DNA from: Betaproteobacteria bacterium | GTDB lineage: Bacteria; Pseudomonadota; Gammaproteobacteria; Burkholderiales; SG8-41 | Length of the DNA stretch: 64,000 nt | Direction: 5' to 3' | NCBI GenBank assembly: GCA_900299145.1 | Contig: OMIN01000090.1 | Location: 40,604-104,603 of the forward strand | Part shown: positions 17,457-26,006 of the stretch, one piece after another | Position numbering within the stretch: position 1 is the first letter of the stretch | How the letters are laid out: each line of letters starts with the position of its first letter | Position numbers and translations under genes: made by a program | Notes under the pieces: generated by a model | Told to the model about the DNA's origin: nothing | Seen by the model: only the letters and a program-made list of their open reading frames with translations | Databases searched by the model: none

Positions 17457-18452
17457 TTAGTCCAGTTTCAACCCCGCAGCCTTGACGGCGCGTTCGAAGC
17501 GTTTGATCTCGGCGGCGATATGCGCACGGAACTCGTCCGGCGTCGAACCAACGACTTCAACATCGTCTTTCGCGAAGCGCTCGACAAGATCGGGAGACTT
17601 GATGACCTCGATCAGGCCGCTGCTCAATCTGGCAAGCACCGCCGGCGGTAAGCCCGTGGGCGCGACTACGCCGTACCATTGCGTCATTTCATAACCGGTG
17701 ATGCCAGCCTCCACCATGGTCGGCAGCCTCGGTAGTGATTTCAACCGGCGCACACTGGATACCGCGAGCGAGCGCACCTTGCCGCTCTGGACGTGAGGCG
17801 CAGCTTCCGGGGAGGTCATGAAAATCATGTCGATTTGCCCGCCAATTAAATCGGTCATCGCCGGGCCGCCGCCCTTGTACGGCACATGCAGCAATTTCGC
17901 CTTGCCCTGTATCGAAAACAAAGCACCGGAGAGATGCTGCAGGCTGCCCAGCCCCGCCGACCCGTAGGTCAGGCCTCGCGGAGTTTCGTTGGCGCGGGAC
18001 ACCAGTTCGGCCACCGTACGCGCCTGCACTGACGGGTGGACCGTCAGCACATAAGGTTGGGAAATCACCTGGGTTAGCGGGGTAAAACTGCGCATGAGAT
18101 CGAAGGACAGCCTGGCCTGCATGGCCTGGCGCGCGGCATGACTGCCGGTGCACAGCGAAATCGTGTAGCCATCGGGCCGCGCGTTGGCTGCGGTCTCGAG
18201 CGCAATTGTACCCGTGCCCCCGGCACGGTTATCAACAACGACGTTTTGCCTCCACAGCGCCTGCAGCTTCTGCGACATGAGCCGGCTGGTATGGTCACCG
18301 CTGCCGCCGGGCGCCATGGGCACGATAAAGCGCACGGACCGGGAAGGGTAGGACTGCGCATGGACTGAGACCGCTCCAGCGAGCAATCCGGCGGTGAGGC
18401 ACACGATATGCCCGCGCTTTTTGCGCACACCATTCACGTCATCGATAAGCAT
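17457..18452 (-). CDS. Bug/TctC-family tripartite tricarboxylate receptor
   Basis: A 331-residue periplasmic solute receptor. The signal peptide HIVCLTAGLLAGAVSVHAQ is followed by YPSRSVRFIVPMAPGGSGDH, the family start with the G-G-S-x-D ligand loop. Other family motifs are VVVDNRAGGTGTI, ARPDGYT, LTYGSAG and LLHVPYKGGGPAM. Family members bind carboxylates, amino-acid or nicotinate-like ligands. No tctA or tctB gene is in the window. It is convergent with the NIPSNAP gene and followed upstream by a second Bug gene 18 bases away on the same strand. Confidence 0.92.
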   Translation of the reverse strand: MLIDDVNGVRKKRGHIVCLTAGLLAGAVSVHAQSYPSRSVRFIVPMAPGGSGDHTSRLMSQKLQALWRQNVVVDNRAGGTGTIALETAANARPDGYTISLCTGSHAARQAMQARLSFDLMRSFTPLTQVISQPYVLTVHPSVQARTVAELVSRANETPRGLTYGSAGLGSLQHLSGALFSIQGKAKLLHVPYKGGGPAMTDLIGGQIDMIFMTSPEAAPHVQSGKVRSLAVSSVRRLKSLPRLPTMVEAGITGYEMTQWYGVVAPTGLPPAVLARLSSGLIEVIKSPDLVERFAKDDVEVVGSTPDEFRAHIAAEIKRFERAVKAAGLKLD

Positions 18453-18470
18453 AGATCAGCGTGGCTCATG

Positions 18471-19442
18471 CTACTCCGGTTTGATGCCCGCATCGCGCGC
18501 CACTTGCCGCCAGCGGTGTATGTCGGTGGCGATGAACTGCGTGATTTGCTCGCGTGTCATTAGCGCGGGCTCGGCGCCTTCCACAGCATAGCGCTGTTTG
18601 AGTTCCGCCGATTGCAGCGCCTTGGTAAGTTCAGCCGCGAGGCGATTGACGATTTCGGGCGGCGTTTTTGCCGGCGCGGCCAGCCCCCACCAGTATTCCG
18701 AACGATAGCCTGCGTAACCCGATTCCGCCAGCGTCGGGATGTCGGGCAAAAACACGCTGCGCTGTTCGCCGCCTACGGCAAGCGCGCGCATGCGCCCGGC
18801 CTGCACCTGCTGCATCACCGACGGCGGCGTGGTCATCGCCAATTGCAGATGCCCGCCGAGCAAATCGGTCAGCGCGGGTGCAATGCCTTTGTACGGCACG
18901 TGCACAATGTTGATACCGGCAAGGCGGCGCAGCAGCTCGGTCGACAAATGCGAGTGACTGCCGATGCCGGGCGTGCCGTAGTGAATCTGCCCAGGCCGCA
19001 CTTTTGCGAGCGAAATCAGTTCCTTGATATTTTTCGCTGGCAGCGAAGGATGCACCACCACCAGCAGCGGCGCGCGCGCCATCATGCCGATAAATACAAA
19101 ATCGTTCAGCGTGTCGTACGGCATCTTCGCACGCAGTGCCGCATTGGCGACAAACGACGCCTGAATGTTGAGCAGGCTGTATCCGTCGGGCGCGGACTTG
19201 GCGACGTTATCCGCGCCAATCATGCCTGCGGCACCTGCACGATTGTCGATCACCATCGGCTGACCCAATGCCACGCTCATCACCTGCGCGGTGATGCGTG
19301 TGAGCACGTCGTTGCTGCCGCCGGGCGGCACGGGGACTACGATGCGTATGGGTTTTACGGGGTAGGGCTGGGCTTGGAGCGGGAAATTGACGGAAATTGA
19401 AAAGATCAATAAAAACAGATACTTACAATAACCATGTTCCAT
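18471..19442 (-). CDS. Bug/TctC-family receptor whose signal peptide overlaps a dispersed repeat
   Basis: A 323-residue periplasmic receptor. Mature-region motifs are YPVKPIRIVVPVPPGGSNDV, MVIDNRAGAAGMIG, APDGYSLL, IHYGTPGIG and IVHVPYKGIAPALTDLLGG. The signal peptide is MEHGYCKYLFLLIFSISVNF followed by PLQA. The codons for KYLFLLI are a consensus copy of the 20-bp dispersed repeat (19406-19425) read in the TAAG-to-ATTGA direction. I chose the ATG at 19440-19442; no strong ribosome site is visible, and the frame remains open upstream, so the start is not certain. It is tandem with the Bug gene at 17457. Confidence 0.88.
   Translation of the reverse strand: MEHGYCKYLFLLIFSISVNFPLQAQPYPVKPIRIVVPVPPGGSNDVLTRITAQVMSVALGQPMVIDNRAGAAGMIGADNVAKSAPDGYSLLNIQASFVANAALRAKMPYDTLNDFVFIGMMARAPLLVVVHPSLPAKNIKELISLAKVRPGQIHYGTPGIGSHSHLSTELLRRLAGINIVHVPYKGIAPALTDLLGGHLQLAMTTPPSVMQQVQAGRMRALAVGGEQRSVFLPDIPTLAESGYAGYRSEYWWGLAAPAKTPPEIVNRLAAELTKALQSAELKQRYAVEGAEPALMTREQITQFIATDIHRWRQVARDAGIKPE
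19406..19425 (+). repeat. Dispersed 20-bp element, copy 4, inside coding sequence
   Basis: Reads TCAATAAAAACAGATACTTA, identical to copy 1. It falls in the signal-peptide codons of the Bug gene at 18471-19442. Confidence 0.85.
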
Positions 19443-19554
19443 GCGGTTTACGCAGGATGCGCAGCTGCAATCTTTTTTGAGAGGCATGGCTGATTGCCCT
19501 GGATGGCCCGAATGGCCGTGCCTGGCCTTATTGGAATTTGTATAGCCTTGAAGG

Positions 19555-20901
19555 TTACGTTCGCTTCGCCAGTTTATCCAACAAAGAACGGATGTCCGGC
19601 AATTTCTCAATGTCTTGGAGCATGGCCGCTGTCTCCTTTGCAGCGGCTGCACCAACTACTTCGGTGGCATTGGTCACATACTTGTCAATGACTTTCGACG
19701 GCGGCACGGGCCGGCGGCAATCGCCGAGCGGAATTTCGATGGGTTGATGAATCGTCTTGCCTTTGGCGACGATGACCAGCACGCCAAGCGGGCCATGCTT
19801 GTCCGACGCGGGGTCTTCGAGAGTTTTGAATTTGGGCAGATGCGATTGCAGTTCCGGACGCTTGAAGGCGGTATCCGAGAACGTGCTTTTGATAACGTAG
19901 CCGTCGAGTATCGCCGAGGCGACGGGGTATTCGTAACCGAATTTACCGGAGAATTCGCCCGCGGCCTTGACGCGAAAATAGGGCTGCAAATGCGGCACGC
20001 GAATTTCGACCGAGGTGAGGTCTTGCAGCGTCATGCCTGTTTGCTCGCGAAAGCGTAGCGCGGCGTCGATCGCGCCTTGCGCGATGTAACCGCACGGATA
20101 TTTTTTCAGCCGCCAGGTGTCGGCAATATGCCATTGCGACAAGCCATCAAGGGCTTTATTGACATCGACGCCTTCCATGTTGCTAGCGGCGACGACACTG
20201 TAGATATAGCCGAGCGGCGCGTCGAGCGCATCAATATTCGCCTCGAAGCCGCTGGCGGCAAGCTCTGCGGCCATCACGCCGGCCTGTGACGCGGTGCCGC
20301 CGTGCAGCGGCTTGGTGTGCGTGCCGAAGTTGCCGGTGATGCCGCCGGCGTGCGACGCGGCGATGCCCCACGCGTGGCGCTGCTGCGTGGCGGTGAGGCC
20401 CAGCAGCCTTCCCGACACCGTGGCGGACGTAAGCGAGCCGAACATGGCCGTGCTGTGCAGGCCGTGAAATTGATCCGGCCGCCGCGGCACGATGCGCGAC
20501 AGCGCTTCGCCGACTTCGTAGCCGGCAATGTAGGCTTCGAGCAGTTCGCGGCCGCTGCGGTTTTGTGTTTCGCCGGTGGCGAGCATGGCAGGTACCAGCA
20601 CCACGCTGGGGTGGCCAAAACTCGAGCAGTCATCGAAATCGAGGGTGTGGCCCAGCGTGCCGTTGACCAGCGCAGCGAGCCACGTGGATGTCTTGCGCGG
20701 GTTGCCAAGCACCGTGGCCTCGCTTGCCGTGCAGCGATCCACCATCGCCTGCACTTTGACGCCAGGGTCTTCGCCTACGCCCGCCAGCGCCACGCCGATT
20801 TGATCGAGAATGGCAAGTTTGGCAACGTCGATGTCGCGTTGCGGCACTGACGCGAGCTTGATGCCTGCCACGTATTGCGCGAGAGCTTGTCCGAGTGACA
20901 T
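19555..20901 (-). CDS. MmgE/PrpD family protein
   Basis: A 448-residue protein of the 2-methylcitrate dehydratase / cis-aconitate decarboxylase / immune-responsive gene 1 fold. It is mostly helical, with the start MSLGQALAQYVAGIKLASVP, LGHTLDFDDCSSFGHPSVVL, GSLTSATVSGRLLGL, and GTHTKPLHGGTASQAGVMAA with the conserved K-P-x-H/G segment. Members dehydrate or decarboxylate C6-C7 tricarboxylates; genes of this type in Bug-rich genomes have many undetermined substrates. I chose the ATG at 20899-20901 because AAGGAAC precedes it. Downstream on the same strand lie two Bug genes, so uptake and metabolism of a carboxylate are plausibly linked. Confidence 0.87.
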   Translation of the reverse strand: MSLGQALAQYVAGIKLASVPQRDIDVAKLAILDQIGVALAGVGEDPGVKVQAMVDRCTASEATVLGNPRKTSTWLAALVNGTLGHTLDFDDCSSFGHPSVVLVPAMLATGETQNRSGRELLEAYIAGYEVGEALSRIVPRRPDQFHGLHSTAMFGSLTSATVSGRLLGLTATQQRHAWGIAASHAGGITGNFGTHTKPLHGGTASQAGVMAAELAASGFEANIDALDAPLGYIYSVVAASNMEGVDVNKALDGLSQWHIADTWRLKKYPCGYIAQGAIDAALRFREQTGMTLQDLTSVEIRVPHLQPYFRVKAAGEFSGKFGYEYPVASAILDGYVIKSTFSDTAFKRPELQSHLPKFKTLEDPASDKHGPLGVLVIVAKGKTIHQPIEIPLGDCRRPVPPSKVIDKYVTNATEVVGAAAAKETAAMLQDIEKLPDIRSLLDKLAKRT

Positions 20902-20939
20902 GATGTGTTCCTTGGGAGAAAGATGGAGCTTGCAGCAAT

Positions 20940-20967
20940 CATAGCGCATAGCGCATAGCGCATGGCG
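20940..20967 (+). repeat. Short tandem repeat, four 7-bp units
   Basis: CATAGCG occurs three times in a row (20940-20960), then CATGGCG (20961-20967). It lies upstream of the MmgE/PrpD start at 20901 in the gap to the divergent CMD gene. Confidence 0.7.
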
Positions 20968-21122
20968 AATGGGGAACGGTGATAGGGCCTTCGGACAATC
21001 AAGCCACCCGGCGTGAAAGCCTTTGAAGCAATGTGGATTGCACGATTGACGCTGCCACGCAGCGGCGATAGATTGCTGGAAACGCAGGATTCTTTTCACC
21101 GATTCCCATCAGGAGACCGAAC

Positions 21123-21680
21123 ATGGCCGAGACCCCAACGTTTGGACGTTACGCGGAAATTCCCGTCGATGAAATGACGCCGGAGCAGAAGGAGGGCTAT
21201 CAATCGCTGCTGGAAAATCGCGGCCGTTTGCCCGGCCCCAACAAGATTTGGGTGCACAATCCCAAGCTCGCGAAAGTGATGGGGCCGCTGGGTGCGCATT
21301 TTCGCACCGGCTATTCGCTGAACGACCGCGAGCGCGAAATCGCCGTGTGCATCATCAATGCCAAATTTCATTCGGGATACCCCACCGGTGCGCACGAACG
21401 CGCGGCCAAGGCGGCAGGGCTGCCAGCGGATAAAGTGGAGGCGATCTTGTCTGGATTGACCACGCATTTTGACGACAAGCGCGAACAGGTGATTTACGAG
21501 ATGGGCGTGTGCCTCGCCAATTCGCGCTGGGTGTCGCGCGGACTCTACGACCGTGCAGTGGAGGCGCTGGGGCATGTGGGCATCACCGATGTGATTACGC
21601 TGATGGGGTTTTACAGCAGCGTGGCGATGACGCTCGCGTTTTACGACGTGCCGCCGGGATCTACCGGCATGGAGCGCTGA
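21123..21680 (+). CDS. Carboxymuconolactone decarboxylase family protein
   Basis: A 185-residue single-module CMD/AhpD-like protein. The core is NDREREIAVCIINAKFHSGY followed by PTGAHERAAKAAGLP, where the last His and the helix start are typical. There is no C-x-x-C pair, so an AhpD-like peroxidase role is unlikely. Members decarboxylate or isomerise ring-cleavage lactones. The ATG is preceded by AGGAGACCGAAC. The next gene, a Bug receptor, begins six bases after the stop, so uptake and conversion are probably in one operon. Confidence 0.85.
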   Translation: MAETPTFGRYAEIPVDEMTPEQKEGYQSLLENRGRLPGPNKIWVHNPKLAKVMGPLGAHFRTGYSLNDREREIAVCIINAKFHSGYPTGAHERAAKAAGLPADKVEAILSGLTTHFDDKREQVIYEMGVCLANSRWVSRGLYDRAVEALGHVGITDVITLMGFYSSVAMTLAFYDVPPGSTGMER

Positions 21681-21685
21681 CCGTA

Positions 21686-22651
21686 ATGTTGCGTGCAGCC
21701 GCCGCATGGATGGCGCTGCTGCTGAGTGGCGCGGGCGTGGCGTGGGCTCAGAGCTATCCGATAAAGCCGGTGCGCTACATCGTGCCGTTCCCTGCGGGCG
21801 CCTCCCCGGATATCGTCGGCCGTTTGATGGCCGACCGCTTGAGCCGTATCTGGGGCCAACAGGTGGTGGTCGACAACCGCTCCGGCGCGGGTGGTACGGT
21901 GGGGGCAGGCATTGCCGCACGTGCGGCGCCTGATGGCTACACGTATTTTCAGTGCAATATTGCGTCGAACGCGATTGCCGGCTCATTGTACGCCCAACTG
22001 CCGTACGATCCACCACGCGATTTCGCGCCGATCACGCGTATTGGCACCACCGCTAATCTTATTATTGTGCATCCCGGTTTGCCGGTGAACACCGTGGCTG
22101 AATTCGTCGCGCACGCGCGGGCCAATCCCGGTAAGTTAAGTTACGGCTCGTCGGCCGCGGGCACGTCGCCGCATCTGGGCATGGAACTATTCAGCACGCT
22201 GGCGAAAATCAAGGTGGTACATATTGCCTACAAAGGCGCGCCGCAGGCGATTTCCGATTTGATCGGCGGGCAGGTGCCGGTGGCGGTGTCGAATATTCCT
22301 GCATTGCTGCCGCCTATCCAGTCGGGCCGCGCACGGGCCATCGCCGTGACCAGCCTGAAGCGCTCGCCGCAACTCCCGTCGGTGCCAACGGTCGACGAGT
22401 CGGGCTATAAAGGCTTCGAGGTGACGTCGTGGTACGGGGTGTGTGCGCCTGCCGGCACTGCCGCGGCCATCCTCGACAAGGTGAACAGCGACCTGAGCAA
22501 AGTATTGCGTTCAGCCGATGTTCAGGCGCGCATGACCGAGTTGGTTATCGAAGCCGCGCCCACCAGCCGTGAAGCGTTTGCCGCATTCATTGCCGCAGAA
22601 ACCAAACGCTGGGCGCAAGTGGTGAAGGATGCGGGCGTGGCCATACAGTAA
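21686..22651 (+). CDS. Bug/TctC-family receptor
   Basis: A 321-residue periplasmic receptor with a clear signal peptide, MLRAAAAWMALLLSGAGVAW ending A-Q. Mature motifs: YPIKPVRYIVPFPAGASPDI, VVVDNRSGAGGTVGAG, APDGYTYFQ, KLSYGSSAAGTSPHLGM and VVHIAYKGAPQAISDLIGG. I chose the ATG at 21686 because it gives the signal peptide and sits six bases after the CMD stop codon. It is in an operon with the CMD gene and probably the alpha/beta hydrolase downstream. The ligand is unknown. Confidence 0.92.
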   Translation: MLRAAAAWMALLLSGAGVAWAQSYPIKPVRYIVPFPAGASPDIVGRLMADRLSRIWGQQVVVDNRSGAGGTVGAGIAARAAPDGYTYFQCNIASNAIAGSLYAQLPYDPPRDFAPITRIGTTANLIIVHPGLPVNTVAEFVAHARANPGKLSYGSSAAGTSPHLGMELFSTLAKIKVVHIAYKGAPQAISDLIGGQVPVAVSNIPALLPPIQSGRARAIAVTSLKRSPQLPSVPTVDESGYKGFEVTSWYGVCAPAGTAAAILDKVNSDLSKVLRSADVQARMTELVIEAAPTSREAFAAFIAAETKRWAQVVKDAGVAIQ

Positions 22652-22666
22652 GGCCACGAATCAATC

Positions 22667-22686
22667 TAAGTATCTGATTTTATTAA
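22667..22686 (-). repeat. Dispersed 20-bp element, copy 5
   Basis: Plus strand reads TAAGTATCTGATTTTATTAA, the inverse orientation with one substitution in the A-run. It lies between the Bug gene (stop 22651) and the alpha/beta hydrolase (start 22706). Confidence 0.8.
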
Positions 22687-22705
22687 TAATATTTAAGGAA
22701 TAATT

Positions 22706-23488
22706 ATGCCCTGGATTGAAGCCAATGGCGCGAGCCTGCGCTACACCCTTACAGGTTCCGGCAAGCACACGCTGGTGCTGGTGCACGAAGCAGGCGGCTG
22801 CCTCGACAGTTTTGATGAAGCGCTGCCCGCGCTGGAAAAGGAATTTCGCGTGCTGCGGTATGACCAGCGCGGTTTTGGTTTTTCCGAAAAGGCGCGCGAG
22901 CTGACGTTTGACGGCGTGGTGGCGGATTTGGCCGCGTTGATTGAAGTGCTGAACATCAGCACGCCGGTCTACATGGCCGGCTGTGCAATGGGTGCGGATT
23001 TTTCGGTGGGCTATGCGTCGCAACATCCTGCACGCGTGGCCAAGCTGGCCATTGCCAGCCCGAACATTGGCCACAACGGCGCGCGCAGCGCGGGCAGCCT
23101 TGAGCGTGCGGCAGTGGTCGAGCGCGAGGGCGTGCGTGTTGTCATGCAGGCGAGCCATGATCGCTCGTACCCCGAAAATATGCGCGCGCTGGATCGCGAA
23201 CGTTTTAAGCGTTATCAGGCGCGCTGGGTGTGCAACACGCCGGCGTCTTTCAAGGCGCAGGCGATCATGATGAGCACCAACGATCTCACGTCCGACTACC
23301 CGAAAATCACCGCGAAAACGTTGGTCATCGGCTGCAAATACGACGGCCTGCGCACGCCGGAAAAAGCACAGAGCGTGGCAAAAGCCTTGCCCGGCTCGCA
23401 ATACCTCGAAGCCGAAACCGGGCACTTCATGCATCTGGAGACGCCGCAGTTGTTTGTGGATACTGTGGTGCCGTTTTTCAAGGGTTAG
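22706..23488 (+). CDS. Alpha/beta hydrolase-fold protein with Ala at the nucleophile position
   Basis: A 260-residue protein of the alpha/beta hydrolase fold, close in layout to enol-lactonases and C-C hydrolases. The oxyanion segment is LVLVHEAGGCLDSFDE, the strand before the elbow is TPVYMAGCAMGADFSVGYAS, and the catalytic His region is AETGHFMHLETPQ. The elbow reads G-C-A-M-G, so the usual Ser nucleophile is Ala; the neighbouring Cys is one position off. The protein may be non-catalytic, use a different mechanism, or bind a ligand. AAGGAATAATT precedes the ATG. It is downstream of the CMD-Bug pair, probably cotranscribed. Confidence 0.82.
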   Translation: MPWIEANGASLRYTLTGSGKHTLVLVHEAGGCLDSFDEALPALEKEFRVLRYDQRGFGFSEKARELTFDGVVADLAALIEVLNISTPVYMAGCAMGADFSVGYASQHPARVAKLAIASPNIGHNGARSAGSLERAAVVEREGVRVVMQASHDRSYPENMRALDRERFKRYQARWVCNTPASFKAQAIMMSTNDLTSDYPKITAKTLVIGCKYDGLRTPEKAQSVAKALPGSQYLEAETGHFMHLETPQLFVDTVVPFFKG

Positions 23489-23519
23489 TAATCGGCGTGA
23501 GGCAGCGGGAATCAAACAC

Positions 23520-24491
23520 CTACTCTGCCTTGATGCCCGACGCGCGAATCAGCTTGCCCCAGCGCGGCAGGTCGTTGCGGATGCGCTCGGCGAATTGCTC
23601 CGGCGTGTTAAGTACGGGGTCCATGCCCTGACTGGACAGGCGCTGGGCGGTTTCCTTTTCGCCGATGCTCTTGACCAGCGCGGCGTGCAGCCGGGCAATG
23701 ATTTCGCGCGGCGTGCCGGCGGGTGCGAGCAAGCCGAACCACGAGCTGGCTTCGAAGCCCGGCACGCCGGATTCGGCGACGGTGGGCACGTCCGGCATTT
23801 GCGTTGAGCGCCGCGCATCACCTACCGCTATCGCGCGTATTCTGCCGGCGCGCACATGGGGCAGCGAAGTGAGCACCGGGTCATACATCAGCGCGGTTTC
23901 GCCACCCAGCAACGCCACCATCGCCGGGGCGACGCCCTTGTAGGGGATGTGCAGTAAATCGATTTTCGCCATGCTTTTCAGCATTTCAATGCCGAGGTGC
24001 GACACTGAACCCGGCCCCGCCGTGCCGAAGGCGAGTTTGCCGGGGTTGGCCTTGGCGAGCGCGATCAGTTCCTTTACAGTGCGCGCGGGCAGCGAAGGAT
24101 GCACGTCGAACACAAAAATGCTGGCCGCGACCATGGTGATCGGCGCGAAGTCTTTCACTGAGTCGTAGCCGACTTTGGCATAGAGATGAGGCACCACGCA
24201 CAGCGTCGCCATGCTGCCGGAGGAGAGCGTGTAGCCGTCAGGCGGCGACTTGGCGACATACTCCCCGGCAATGCTGCCGCTGGCGCCCGTGCGCTGCTCG
24301 ACCACGGCAGGCTGGCCCAGCGCTTCGGTCAGTTTTTGCGCGGCGACGCGACCGATGAAATCGACTGCCCCGCCGGGGGCTGAACCGGCGATGATGCGTA
24401 TCGGTTTGACGGGGTAGGGCGCGGCGCGGTCTTGCGCACTGGCGAACGCAGGCAGGAGTGCGCTTACGGCGTAGATCAGGTGGCGTCGCAT
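23520..24491 (-). CDS. Bug/TctC-family receptor
   Basis: A 323-residue periplasmic receptor. The signal peptide is MRRHLIYAVSALLPAFASAQ. Motifs: YPVKPIRIIAGSAPGGAVDF, AVVEQRTGASGSIAGEYV, PPDGYTLSSG, KLAFGTAGPGSVSHLGIEML and LLHIPYKGVAPAMVALLGG. It follows the MmgE/PrpD gene (24532) on the same strand, with a copy of the 20-bp repeat in the gap immediately upstream of its start. This repeats the MmgE-Bug pairing seen at 18471-20901. Confidence 0.92.
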   Translation of the reverse strand: MRRHLIYAVSALLPAFASAQDRAAPYPVKPIRIIAGSAPGGAVDFIGRVAAQKLTEALGQPAVVEQRTGASGSIAGEYVAKSPPDGYTLSSGSMATLCVVPHLYAKVGYDSVKDFAPITMVAASIFVFDVHPSLPARTVKELIALAKANPGKLAFGTAGPGSVSHLGIEMLKSMAKIDLLHIPYKGVAPAMVALLGGETALMYDPVLTSLPHVRAGRIRAIAVGDARRSTQMPDVPTVAESGVPGFEASSWFGLLAPAGTPREIIARLHAALVKSIGEKETAQRLSSQGMDPVLNTPEQFAERIRNDLPRWGKLIRASGIKAE

Positions 24492-24505
24492 GGGTTACAA
24501 ATATA

Positions 24506-24525
24506 TCAATAAAAACAAATACTTA
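24506..24525 (+). repeat. Dispersed 20-bp element, copy 6
   Basis: Reads TCAATAAAAACAAATACTTA. It lies six bases beyond the MmgE/PrpD stop codon (24532) and 15 bases upstream of the Bug start (24491), both on the minus strand. Confidence 0.85.
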
Positions 24526-24531
24526 TGGTGG

Positions 24532-25893
24532 TTACGCTTGGATTGACAAAGTCCCGCAAAACGCCGCTGCGTCGGCGCAATTTGCCATTTCCCAACTCTG
24601 CTCCAAGATTTTCTCGGCGGCGTCCGGCGCGAACACCGTGCGCAATTGCCCGCGTGTTTTGGTGGTGATGTCGTCATCCGTCAACGGGCGTTTCACGCTG
24701 CCGCGGCAGTGCTGTACTTTGGCGTACAGTGCCGTACCGTCTTTGAGCACCAGGCGCACGTGCGCGGCTTCGCGGCCCACCGTGTCGTCGTTGGTGTAAC
24801 GGACCTTTTTGCGCAGTGCGCTGATGGCGGGATCACGCACCACGCTGTTGGCGACCTCGGCGATGCCGGCCTGTTTATAGACGAGTGTTGCGACCGCCCA
24901 GTGTTGCAGGCTTACCAGCGCTTGCCCGCGATCTTTCGGCTCCTCCAGATCCGTGAGCTTGGCAGCGAGCGGATTGAGGGTGAGTTCAATGTGCTCGATT
25001 TGCGCGGCGTCGAAGGACTTTTGCTGGTTGATTTCCAGACAGGCATCAATAATGGGGTGTATCACCACACCCGACGGATAGGGCTTGTAGGCGAGAGTGG
25101 AAATCTCGAAAGTTTGGCCGAGGCTCGCGATAGCTGCTTCAGGATTTGGCGGCTTGGCGAATGAAACTGCAAATCCTTTCGGGCCTTCGAGCATGTTGTC
25201 CGAACACTCAAAACCCTGCATGGCGAGCAACGCCGCCTGCAAGCCACATCGCGCGGCGTGGGCTGGCGAGAAGTGGCTGGCGTCGGTGGATTGGCCCTGG
25301 CGAATGCCGGCAGACTGGTTCGCGGCGTGGCCGATGGCGGTGATCATGCCAGCTTCGTCGAGCGCCAGCAGCTTGCCCGCCGCCACCGCCGCGCCGATGC
25401 CGCCGACGAGGCCTTGCATGGATAGCCCGACGGCGCTTTCGGCCGGCGGCGCAGTGAGTATGCTGCCGACGCGGCATTGAATTTCCACGCCGAGGATCAA
25501 CGCGTGCAACAGGTCTTGGCCCGAAACTTTTTGTCGTCGGGCCTGCCGTTGTGCCATGGCGAGCAGTGCCGCGGCCACGGGGCTGGTGGGGTGTGCGACA
25601 GTGGCGTAGTGCGTGTCATTAAACGCCAGTGCGGCGGAGCTCATGCAGTTGATGAAAGCAGCGTTTAGCGCATCAAGTTTTTCGCGGCGGCCGACGAGGG
25701 GGGTGTTGGCTGCACCATTGAACTCCGCGAGAAATTTCACCATCAATTCGACGTGCGCTTCGTGCGAACCGCCCGCCGCGCAGCCGATGTAATTTACGAA
25801 GGCGCGCAGGCCTTCATGGCGGACTGCGGGCGGCAGGTTTTCGTAGCGTGAATCGACGGCGTAGCGGGCGAGAATACGGGTGATGGGTTGCAC
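24532..25893 (-). CDS. MmgE/PrpD family protein (second)
   Basis: A 453-residue helical protein of the MmgE/PrpD family, distinct in sequence from the one at 19555. Motifs: LRAFVNYIGCAAGGSHE, SAALAFNDTHYATVAHPTSP with the conserved His-Pro-T/S, GHAANQSAGIRQGQSTDASH, and TLAYKPYPSGVVIHPIIDA with the basic pocket residues. The start is GTG at 25891-25893 (VQPITRILARYAV), preceded by AGGAATAG. Function within the family (dehydratase or decarboxylase of a carboxylate) is not determined. It is followed by a Bug receptor and divergent from a dienelactone hydrolase. Confidence 0.85.
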   Translation of the reverse strand: MQPITRILARYAVDSRYENLPPAVRHEGLRAFVNYIGCAAGGSHEAHVELMVKFLAEFNGAANTPLVGRREKLDALNAAFINCMSSAALAFNDTHYATVAHPTSPVAAALLAMAQRQARRQKVSGQDLLHALILGVEIQCRVGSILTAPPAESAVGLSMQGLVGGIGAAVAAGKLLALDEAGMITAIGHAANQSAGIRQGQSTDASHFSPAHAARCGLQAALLAMQGFECSDNMLEGPKGFAVSFAKPPNPEAAIASLGQTFEISTLAYKPYPSGVVIHPIIDACLEINQQKSFDAAQIEHIELTLNPLAAKLTDLEEPKDRGQALVSLQHWAVATLVYKQAGIAEVANSVVRDPAISALRKKVRYTNDDTVGREAAHVRLVLKDGTALYAKVQHCRGSVKRPLTDDDITTKTRGQLRTVFAPDAAEKILEQSWEMANCADAAAFCGTLSIQA

Positions 25894-26006
25894 TGAGCTA
25901 TTCCTGCATGTTGACGGCGTTCGGGGATGGGACAAACAATAGCATGAAGTTTCAGGCGGAATATAATCGCTCTTCAACGAACCCCGAATTCAAGGAAGAT
26001 TTCGCA

